Source: Hyphomicrobiales bacterium (GTDB taxonomy: Bacteria; Pseudomonadota; Alphaproteobacteria; Rhizobiales; Xanthobacteraceae). From it: a stretch of 5,106 bases of DNA. Below the pieces are notes generated by a model. It saw only the letters and a list, made by a program, of their open reading frames with translations, searched no databases and was not told the DNA's origin. The stretch is taken from the NCBI GenBank assembly GCA_017304505.1, contig JAFKKQ010000001.1, positions 1,013 through 6,118 on the forward strand. The letters are read 5' to 3'. A program made the translations under genes and the position numbers. Within the stretch, counting starts at the first letter, position 1. Each line of letters opens with the position of its first letter. Positions 1-5,106 of the stretch are shown piece after piece.

Positions 1-62
1 TGACCACCGAGGTCTACAGCGAGCGCATCCGCGCCGCGCGCGACCCGCGCGACGGGGTCTGA
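1..62 (+). CDS. C-terminal end of an unidentified upstream protein (partial)
   Basis: The third forward frame is open from the left edge to a TGA at 60-62 and gives 19 residues, TTEVYSERIRAARDPRDGV. All 19 codons end in G or C, which is the pattern expected of a real gene in this GC-rich genome and is the main support for the call. The fragment is charged and arginine-rich, as protein C-termini often are, and has no recognisable motif, so I do not assign a family or function. It points the same way as the efflux genes but is separated from them by about 310 bases containing a hairpin, so it is probably a different transcription unit. Confidence 0.5.
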   Translation, partial: TTEVYSERIRAARDPRDGV

Positions 63-87
63 GGGCTCCCGCCTTTGCCCCGCAGCA

Positions 88-105
88 GCCGCGACAAATC
101 GCGGC
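88..105 (+). terminator. GC-rich hairpin, possible terminator of the upstream gene
   Basis: A perfect 7-bp inverted repeat, GCCGCGA and TCGCGGC, flanks a CAAA loop 25 bases after the stop codon at 60-62. Position and stability suit a transcription terminator for the upstream gene. No T-run follows immediately (the next bases are GGTCTCC); a short run, CCTTTT, comes only at 125-130. It is therefore not a classical intrinsic terminator and could instead be an mRNA-stabilising stem. Confidence 0.4.
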
Positions 106-160
106 GGTCTCCGGTGTCACGTTACCTTTTCTGAAGCAGTCCACACGCGCTCGCTATCGC

Positions 161-174
161 GGCGGGCTCCCGCC
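161..174 (+). repeat. GC-rich hairpin within short direct repeats
   Basis: GGCGG and CCGCC pair around a GCTC loop at 161-174. Parts of this block recur upstream: GGGCTCCCGCCT is identical at 63-74 and 164-175, and ATCGCGGCGG is identical at 98-107 and 156-165, with 14 of 15 matches when extended to 98-112 versus 156-170. The segment 156-175 thus joins two blocks that lie separately upstream. They could be decayed copies of an intergenic GC-rich repeat, or chance similarity in GC-rich DNA. Confidence 0.3.
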
Positions 175-234
175 TCACACGGCTGTGATCCCGCGCGACA
201 ATCCGCCTAATGAAGAATCATGCTGCGTCGCACT

Positions 235-268
235 ATTTGAACCGACATTCATCCTGTCGGGTTCAAAT
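235..268. promoter_or_regulatory. Imperfect palindrome, probable repressor operator
   Basis: The left arm ATTTGAACCGACA (235-247) and the right arm TGTCGGGTTCAAAT (255-268) are inverted complements over 13 positions, with one extra G in the right arm and a 7-base centre, TTCATCC. An inverted repeat of this size 104 bases before the adaptor start is what is commonly seen for TetR/AcrR-type repressors, which usually control RND pumps of this class. The right arm overlaps the TTCAAA of a possible -35 box, so binding there could block transcription. The inverted repeat is seen directly; its identity as a TetR-type operator is inferred, and no repressor gene lies in the window. A non-terminator RNA hairpin is the alternative. 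Confidence 0.45.
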
Positions 269-291
269 GTCACAACTTTTCCGAGTCTAAC
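262..291 (+). promoter_or_regulatory. Candidate sigma-70-like promoter of the efflux operon
   Basis: TTCAAA at 262-267 (4 of 6 matches to TTGACA) and TCTAAC at 286-291 (4 of 6 to TATAAT) are 18 bases apart. Transcription would begin near 298, leaving a leader of about 75 bases before the adaptor start. Both boxes are weak, but their overlap with the palindrome at 235-268 fits a repressed efflux promoter. This is a best guess among several weak matches. Confidence 0.28.
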
Positions 292-361
292 GTTCTCGCA
301 GGTGCGAACCACAAACCGCGTGGGGCCGCCCAGCCCTGTTCCTCTCGCCCGCCTCAAGACG

Positions 362-366
362 AAGGA
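362..366 (+). promoter_or_regulatory. Ribosome-binding site of the adaptor gene
   Basis: AAGGA lies 6 bases before the ATG at 373, a near-ideal Shine-Dalgarno core and spacing. It fixes 373 as the adaptor start, ahead of the in-frame signal peptide and lipobox. The alternative TTG at 413, which opens the frame of the mature protein, has no such site and no signal peptide. Confidence 0.75.
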
Positions 367-372
367 CGATTC

Positions 373-1555
373 ATGCCTCTGGCTCCTCTGACATTGCGAA
401 CCGTGGCCGGCGTTGTTTTGTGCGGCTGGGCCTTATCCGGCTGCTCCGACGCCACAACGGCGCCCCAGGCGGAGGAGCCTGCCCCTCAAAAGGTCAGCGT
501 GGTCACCGTGCAGCCCGCCGCTCATCCGGGAACTTCCGGGCCGAATCGCGCCGACGCGGATCGCCGAAGTCCGCGCCCGCGTGACCGGCATCGTCGTCAG
601 CCGCAACTTCGAGCAAGGCTCTGACGTCGAGTTGGGTGACGTGCTGTACCGGCTGGATTCCGAGCCGTTCGAGATCGAACTGAAGGCCGCCGAGGCCGCC
701 CTTGCCAAGGCCGAGGCGGTGTTCAAGCAGGCCAAGCAGCATGCTTGGCGGATGCAGGCTCTGGCGCCGAACCATGCTGTCTCGCAAGCCCAAGTCGACA
801 TGGCGACCGCCGAGTTGCATCAGGCCGAAGCGGATGTCGCTGCCCGCAAGGCGGATGTCGCCCGCGCGCGGGTCAACCTCGAACACACCGTGATTCGCGC
901 GCCGATCGGCGGCCGCATCGGCCGGGCGCTTGTCACCGAGGGAGCGCTGGTCGGCCAAGGCGACTTCACCCACGTCGCCACCATCCAGCAACTCGATCCG
1001 ATCTACGCCGATTTCACCCAGTCGGTTGCGGAGTTGAACCAACTCCGCCGCGACTTCGAAAACGGCGAACTCGACCACGTTTCTCCGGGCGCCGCCAAGG
1101 TCCGGCTGATCCTCGACAACGGCGAAGTCTATCCGTACCACGGCAAGCTTCTGTTCTCCGACACCACGGTCGATCCCAGCACCGGCCAGGTGACGCTGCG
1201 CGGCGAGTTTCCCAATCCGAAACACGAACTACTGCCGGGCATGTACGTCCGCGTCCAGATCGAGCAAGGCATCGACCCTGACGCGCTCGCGGTGCCGCAA
1301 CAGGCCGTTCGGCGCGACGACGCCGGCGCCAGCGAATTGTTCGTGGTCCGCGACGACAATCGCGCCGTCCTGCGGCCGGTCCGACTCGGGCGCGTGGTGC
1401 ACGACCGCTGGCTGGTGCTCGAAGGCCTCAAGCCGGGCGACCGCGTGATCGTCGACGGCTTTCAGAAGTTTGTCGCCGGCGACCGTGTCGAACCGCGGCC
1501 GTGGACGGCATCCCAGCGTACCGCGAGCAGCGAAGAAAGCGTCACCACCCGCTGA
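373..1555 (+). CDS. RND efflux periplasmic adaptor lipoprotein, AcrA/MexA-like, frameshifted
   Basis: This membrane-fusion protein links an RND pump to an outer-membrane channel across the periplasm. From ATG 373 there is a lipoprotein signal peptide with lipobox LSGC (lipid-bearing Cys24), then a linker ending in VQPAAH. The rest of the protein continues in another frame from about 527 to the TGA at 1553-1555. That part begins RELPGR and contains the first lipoyl half (AEVRARVTG), an alpha-helical hairpin (about 670-885), the second lipoyl half (IRAPIGGRIG, VTEGALV), a beta-barrel with LDPIYADFTQS, and a membrane-proximal domain after LLPGMYVRV. The hairpin keeps the RxxxLx6S motif that contacts TolC-type channels (R at 749-751, L at 761-763, S at 782-784). 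The joined length, about 393 residues, matches AcrA (397). The signal frame stops at 622-624, so as written no exported full-length protein results; this is a pseudogene or a sequence error. The pump follows 11 bases later, as in acrAB operons. Confidence 0.88.
523..532 (+). other. Frameshift site in the adaptor gene
   Basis: Homology passes from the frame of ATG 373 (last residue His51, CAT at 523-525) to the next frame (Arg, CGG at 527-529, then ELPGR), leaving C526 unpaired to a codon. Against the AcrA sequence as I recall it, about three residues are missing here, so a loss of around 8 bases explains the junction better than a one-base insertion. The body frame has no other lesion over more than 340 codons. 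Confidence 0.8.
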
Positions 1556-1560
1556 CGGGA
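1556..1560 (+). promoter_or_regulatory. Ribosome-binding site of the pump gene
   Basis: CGGGA immediately follows the adaptor stop codon and lies 6 bases before the ATG at 1567. It is a partial Shine-Dalgarno match. It favours 1567 over the in-frame GTG at 1501, which would add 22 polar residues ahead of the first membrane helix and overlap the adaptor. Confidence 0.5.
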
Positions 1561-1566
1561 TCATCC

Positions 1567-4500
1567 ATGCCGGCATTCTTCATTGACCGGCCCATCTTTG
1601 CCTGGGTCGTGGCGCTGCTGATCTGTCTTGGTGGAATGCTCTCGATTCCGTTCCTGGCGGTCGAGCAGTACCCAATCGTCGCTCCGCCTTCGATCTCGAT
1701 CAGCACCAGCTATCCCGGCGCATCGCCGGAAAACCTCTACAACAGCGTCACCCGGCTGATCGAGGAAGAGCTGAACGGCGCCAACGGCATCCTCAATTTC
1801 GAATCCACCAGCGATTCGCTCGGCCAGGTCGAGATCACCGCCAACTTCGTGCCGGGCACCAGCACGGAATCCGCCTCCGTCGATGTGCAGAACCGCATCA
1901 AGCGGGTTGAAGCCCGCCTACCGCCGACTGTGCTGCGGCAAGGAATCCTGATCGAGGAGGCGTCGAGCGACGTGCTCCAGATCATCACGGCGGAATCGAC
2001 CGACGGCAGCCTCGACGAGGTCGGGCTCGGCGATTTCCTGGTGCGCAACGTCATAGGCGAAATCCGCCGTATCCCCGGCGTCGGTCGCGCCAACCTTTAT
2101 TCCAGCGAACGAGCGCTCCGCATCTGGATCGACCCCTCCAAACTGGTCGGCTTCAACCTCACCGCCGACGACGTCACCAAGGCGATCGAAGCCCAGAACG
2201 CCCAAGTCGCATCGGGCAGCATCGGCGTCGAGCCGGGCAGCCCAAGTCAGCAAATTTCGGCGATGGTGCTGGTGAAGGGCCAGTTCGACAATCCCCAGGA
2301 TTTCGGCTCGATCGTGCTGCGTGCCAACGCCGACGGCTCGACGGTACGACTGCGCGACGTGGCGCGCATCGAGGTCGGCGGCATGAGCTATCAGTTCACC
2401 ACCCGCCTCGACGGCCGGGCAAGCGCCGGCATGACGGTGCTCCTGCAGCCCGGCGCCAATGCGCTCGCCACCGCCACAGCGGTGCGAACCAAAATGGACG
2501 AGTTGTCGAAATTTTTTCCGGCCAATATCAAGTACAGCATCCCCTACGACATCACGCCCGTGGTCAGGGCGTCGATCACCAAGGTGCTGACCACGCTCGG
2601 CGAAGCCGTGGTGCTGGTGTTCCTGGTAATGCTGCTGTTCCTGCAGAACGTCCGCTACACGCTCATTCCCACCATCGTCGTGCCGGTCGCATTGCTCGGC
2701 ACCTGCGCCGCGCTGGAGGTGGCCGGCCTCAGCATCAACATGCTGACGCTGTTCGGCATGGTTCTCGCCATCGGCATCCTGGTGGACGACGCCATTGTCG
2801 TGGTCGAGAACGTCGAACGCATCATGTCCGAGGAGGGGTTGGAGCCAAAGGCCGCCACCCGCAAGGCCATGTCGCAGATCACCGGCGCGATCGTCGGCAT
2901 CACGCTGGTGCTGATGTCGGTGTTCGTCCCGATGGCGTTTTTTCCGGGCTCGGTCGGCATCATCTATCGCCAGTTCTCCGTGACCATGATCGCAGCCATC
3001 GGCTTCTCGGCACTGATGGCGCTGTCGCTCACGCCGGCCCTGTGCGCGACCATCCTGAAGCCGGTCGCTGCAGGCCATCATCACACCGCGCGCGGCGTGT
3101 TCGGCTGGTTCAACCGCAAGATGGAGCAAGCCAAGAACGGCTATGGCGGCTTCGTGCGCTGGTCCATCCTGCGAACGGGCCTGCTCATGCTGGTCTACGC
3201 CATTCTGGTCGCAGGTGTGGGCTTGCCCGGCGGATTTTTGCCGGTCGATGACCAGGGTTTCTTCACCGCCGACGTGCAGGCGCCGCCGGAAGCGTCGTTC
3301 CCGCGTACGATGGAGGCGGTCAAAAAGGTAGAGGATTACCTGATCCAGCGCCGCGGCGTGGACACGGTGACGTTCCTCACCGGCTACAGTTTCCCTGGCC
3401 AAGGCCAGAACACCGCTCAAGCCTTCGTCACTCTCAAAGACTGGTCGGAGCGCGGCAAAGCCGATTCCGCGTCGCGGATCGTGGACGGCGTGAACACTCA
3501 TTTCTCGCAGATGCGCGACGCCAAGGTCACCGCGCTCGAGCCGCCGCCGATCGACAACCTCGGCAATTCCAGCGGCTTCAGCTTCCGCCTGCAGGATCGC
3601 GGCCAGCGCGGCTATGCCGAACTGATGCGCGCCAAGGATCGGCTTCTCGCCGCGGCGGCCAAGAGTCCGATCCTCCAGGGCGTCTATGTGGAGGGCCTGC
3701 CGCCCGCGCCGCAGCTCGAGCTTGTCATCGACCGCGAGAAGGCGGCGGCGTTCGGCGTCACCTTCCAAGCGATCAACGACACCATCTCCACCAACCTCGG
3801 CTCGGCCTATGTGAACGACTTTCCGAACCGCGGGCGCATGCAGCGCGTCATCGTCCAGGCCGACCGCGCATCGCGAATGCAGCCCGATGAGATCCTGACC
3901 TATAATGTCCGCAACGCGCAGGGCCGGCTCGTGCCGCTGTCGTCCTTTGCGACGGTGCGCTGGAGCGTCGGCCCGTCCCAGATCGTCGGCTTCAATTACT
4001 ATCCATCGGTGCGCATTTCCGGCGAAGCCAAGCCCGGCTACACCAGCGGCGACGCCATCCGCGAAATGGAGCGCCTCGCCGCGCAGCTTCCGCGCGGCTT
4101 CGGCTACGACTGGACCGGCCAGTCGCTGCAAGAGAAGCTCGCAGGATCGCAGGCGCCGCTGCTGCTGGCGCTGTCGATCCTGCTGGTGTTCCTGGTTCTC
4201 GCCGCGCTCTATGAAAGCTGGACGATTCCGCTCGCGGTGCTGCTGACGGTGCCGCTCGGTGCATTTGGTGCGGTTGCTGCCGCGATGCTGCGCGGCCTGC
4301 CGAACGATGTCTATTTCACCGTCGCGCTGATCACGATCATCGGCCTTGCCGCCAAGGACGGCATCCTCATCATCGAATTCGCCAAGGCGCTCTACGACCA
4401 GGGCAAGTCGCTGAAGGATGCCACCATCGAAGCATGCCGCATGCGATTCCGGCCGATCCTGATGACAGGGCTGGCCTTCATTTGCGGGGTCGCGCCGATG

Positions 4501-4740
4501 GTGATCACCCACGGCGCCAGCGCCAAGAGCCAGCAAGCGCTCGGTACCAGCGTGATGGGCGGCATGATCGCCGTGGTCGTGCTCGCGCTGCTGATGGTTC
4601 CGGTGTTCTTCGTCGCGGTGCGGCGGACGTTTTCGCGGCGGTCGCGAAACGACGAGACGATGGACGAAACAAGTGCGGCCGATGATGCCGCGCACGCACC
4701 CCCGCGCAACGCCACGCCGGCGGACTCCGGCGCGCGTTGA
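1567..4740 (+). CDS. RND multidrug efflux pump, inner-membrane subunit, AcrB/MexB-like (HAE1 family)
   Basis: This is a proton-driven trimeric exporter that takes up drugs and other amphiphiles from the periplasm and inner-membrane leaflet. The 1057 residues (AcrB has 1049) begin MPAFFIDRPIFAWVV, the canonical HAE1 start. Helix 1 (about 10-28) precedes a large periplasmic loop; helices 2-6 span about 340-493, helix 7 is near 535-555, a second large loop follows, and helices 8-12 span about 864-1018. The proton relay is intact: D407 and D408 in helix 4 (GILVDDAIVVVEN), K930 (GLAAKDG), and R960 and T967 (RMRFRPILMT), aligning with AcrB K940, R971 and T978. The drug pocket differs from AcrB: F136 is V136, F178 is Y178, F610 is T602 and F615 is Y607, while F617 and F628 are kept as F609 and F620. 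A polar tail of about 35 residues follows VRRTFSRR. The gene is intact and follows the adaptor by 11 bases, so the two are likely cotranscribed. The specific substrate cannot be told. Confidence 0.96.
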   Translation: MPAFFIDRPIFAWVVALLICLGGMLSIPFLAVEQYPIVAPPSISISTSYPGASPENLYNSVTRLIEEELNGANGILNFESTSDSLGQVEITANFVPGTSTESASVDVQNRIKRVEARLPPTVLRQGILIEEASSDVLQIITAESTDGSLDEVGLGDFLVRNVIGEIRRIPGVGRANLYSSERALRIWIDPSKLVGFNLTADDVTKAIEAQNAQVASGSIGVEPGSPSQQISAMVLVKGQFDNPQDFGSIVLRANADGSTVRLRDVARIEVGGMSYQFTTRLDGRASAGMTVLLQPGANALATATAVRTKMDELSKFFPANIKYSIPYDITPVVRASITKVLTTLGEAVVLVFLVMLLFLQNVRYTLIPTIVVPVALLGTCAALEVAGLSINMLTLFGMVLAIGILVDDAIVVVENVERIMSEEGLEPKAATRKAMSQITGAIVGITLVLMSVFVPMAFFPGSVGIIYRQFSVTMIAAIGFSALMALSLTPALCATILKPVAAGHHHTARGVFGWFNRKMEQAKNGYGGFVRWSILRTGLLMLVYAILVAGVGLPGGFLPVDDQGFFTADVQAPPEASFPRTMEAVKKVEDYLIQRRGVDTVTFLTGYSFPGQGQNTAQAFVTLKDWSERGKADSASRIVDGVNTHFSQMRDAKVTALEPPPIDNLGNSSGFSFRLQDRGQRGYAELMRAKDRLLAAAAKSPILQGVYVEGLPPAPQLELVIDREKAAAFGVTFQAINDTISTNLGSAYVNDFPNRGRMQRVIVQADRASRMQPDEILTYNVRNAQGRLVPLSSFATVRWSVGPSQIVGFNYYPSVRISGEAKPGYTSGDAIREMERLAAQLPRGFGYDWTGQSLQEKLAGSQAPLLLALSILLVFLVLAALYESWTIPLAVLLTVPLGAFGAVAAAMLRGLPNDVYFTVALITIIGLAAKDGILIIEFAKALYDQGKSLKDATIEACRMRFRPILMTGLAFICGVAPMVITHGASAKSQQALGTSVMGGMIAVVVLALLMVPVFFVAVRRTFSRRSRNDETMDETSAADDAAHAPPRNATPADSGAR
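4715..4732. other. GC-rich stem-loop at the 3' end of the pump gene
   Basis: CGCCGG (4715-4720) and CCGGCG (4727-4732) form a 6-bp stem with a 6-base loop inside the last codons of the pump. Only 12 bases separate the stop codons of the pump and the convergent hydrolase gene, so any terminator must overlap a coding end. There is no T-run on either side, so a role in termination is only a possibility. Confidence 0.22.
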
Positions 4741-4752
4741 GCGTGCCTGTCT

Positions 4753-5106
4753 CTACTGATGCAAATGCTTGCGAAAGAAATCGACCGTGAGCGTCAGTGC
4801 GCGGTCAGCCTCGGGTTTTGAGTAGGTCTTGCCGCCGTGGCGGGCGAACGCATGGTCCGCATCCGGATATTTATGGATCGTCACCAGCGGATTGGGCGAC
4901 AGGCGTCGCTCAAGCATGGCGTTGACCTCGGCTTGCACCCACCGGTCTTTCATCGCCATGTGCAGCATGAAGGGCCGGTGAAGGTTCTTCGCTTCCTTGA
5001 TCCGGTGCTCGATATAGGTGCCATAATAGGCCGCCGCGCAGTCGATGTCGGTGCGACAGCACATCAAATAGCAGAGCTTGCCGCCGAGACAATAACCGAC
5101 CGCGCC
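4753..5106 (-). CDS. Dienelactone hydrolase family protein (partial, N-terminus outside window)
   Basis: This is the C-terminal 117 residues of an alpha/beta-hydrolase; the frame is open to the right edge and stops at TAG, 4753-4755. It begins GAVGYCLGGK, the nucleophile elbow with the catalytic cysteine typical of dienelactone hydrolases. The acid is the Asp in MKDRWVQ and the base is the His in DADHAF. Counting from the cysteine, Asp is 48 residues on and His 79, the same spacing as Cys123, Asp171 and His202 of the Pseudomonas enzyme. YYG after the elbow also fits. The prototype hydrolyses dienelactone in chlorocatechol breakdown, but many members of this family are uncharacterised cytoplasmic hydrolases, so the substrate is unknown. 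About 110-120 N-terminal residues should lie beyond 5106. The gene is convergent with the pump, with 12 bases between stops, so a shared operon is excluded. Confidence 0.92.
   Translation of the reverse strand, partial: GAVGYCLGGKLCYLMCCRTDIDCAAAYYGTYIEHRIKEAKNLHRPFMLHMAMKDRWVQAEVNAMLERRLSPNPLVTIHKYPDADHAFARHGGKTYSKPEADRALTLTVDFFRKHLHQ

Larger units (their letters stand above)
63..372. other. Intergenic control region upstream of the efflux genes
   Basis: This stretch of about 310 bases shows no convincing gene. Short open frames exist on both strands, but they lack ribosome-binding sites and recognisable protein content. The left half (63-190) is GC-rich and holds a hairpin and short repeated GC-rich blocks. 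The right half (190-300) is more AT-rich, as expected for a promoter, and holds the palindrome at 235-268 and a weak promoter candidate. TCACACGGCTGTGA at 175-188 is a further 5-bp inverted repeat with a 4-base centre, of unknown meaning. No regulator gene is visible between the upstream gene and the adaptor. Confidence 0.6.

Noticed and set aside
237..265. TTGAAC at 237-242 as the main -35 box.
   Set aside because: No acceptable -10 box lies 16-18 bases downstream (the bases at 260-265 are GGTTCA); the pair at 262-267 and 286-291 is somewhat better.
175..391. Small open frames on both strands in the intergenic region (175-357 minus, 185-391 plus).
   Set aside because: They have no ribosome-binding site or recognisable protein features. 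They cover the operator-like palindrome, and the plus-strand one runs over the adaptor's own ribosome-binding site and start.
413..526. A TTG start at 413 as the true start of the adaptor.
   Set aside because: The residues between 413 and 526 in this frame are arginine- and proline-rich nonsense with no signal peptide or ribosome-binding site, while the other frame carries a clean lipoprotein signal over the same bases.
523..532. Programmed +1 frameshifting as the explanation for the split adaptor.
   Set aside because: There is no in-frame stop at the shift point, no recognisable slippery codon and no upstream Shine-Dalgarno-like stimulator as in prfB. Comparison with AcrA also suggests that residues are missing.
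1501..1566. GTG 1501 as the start of the pump gene.
   Set aside because: It would add 22 polar residues ahead of the canonical MPAFFIDRPIF start and overlap the adaptor; ATG 1567 has a ribosome-binding site at the right distance.
1918..4695. A 925-codon open frame on the minus strand opposite the pump gene.
   Set aside because: It is the shadow of the strongly biased pump gene. Its translation is rich in His, Arg, Asp, Glu and Gln, with no domain or membrane segment, while the opposite strand encodes a textbook RND pump.
5062..5067. TTG 5065-5067 or ATG 5062-5064 as the start of a small minus-strand gene.
   Set aside because: The frame stays open to the window edge and encodes the catalytic GYCLGG elbow upstream of these codons, so they are internal to a larger truncated gene.

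Overview
The window is GC-rich with strongly G/C-biased third codon positions. The protein sequences look like those of a high-GC alphaproteobacterium, perhaps Bradyrhizobium or Rhodopseudomonas relatives; this placement is an impression from codon use and protein style, not a proven assignment. It is a multidrug-efflux locus of the RND (resistance-nodulation-division) type.

Layout: positions 1-62 hold the last 19 codons of an unidentified forward gene. A roughly 310-base intergenic region follows (63-372). It contains a perfect GC-rich hairpin that may end the upstream transcript, short GC-rich direct repeats, and a strong imperfect palindrome at 235-268 that looks like a repressor operator overlapping a possible promoter. 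Next comes a two-gene unit on the plus strand: an AcrA/MexA-like periplasmic adaptor lipoprotein (373-1555) and, 11 bases later, an AcrB/MexB-like inner-membrane pump of 1057 residues (1567-4740). Only 12 bases beyond the pump's stop codon, the 3' end of a convergent minus-strand gene begins. It encodes a dienelactone hydrolase family enzyme and runs off the right edge of the window.

Together the adaptor and pump would form the inner part of a proton-driven tripartite exporter that needs a TolC/OprM-like outer-membrane channel. No channel gene is in the window, so it would have to be encoded elsewhere. The pump keeps its proton-relay residues (D407, D408, K930, R960, T967), and the adaptor keeps the coiled-coil tip motif that contacts the channel.

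The most notable point is that the adaptor is not in a single reading frame. The signal peptide and lipobox are in one frame (from 373) and the mature protein is in another (to 1555), with the switch at about position 526. As written, no exported adaptor could be made. This is either a real inactivating mutation or a sequence error. The second point is that several aromatic residues of the pump's drug-binding pocket are replaced relative to E. coli AcrB. I found no mobile element, CRISPR array, tRNA or rRNA, and no evidence of a wholly new system.
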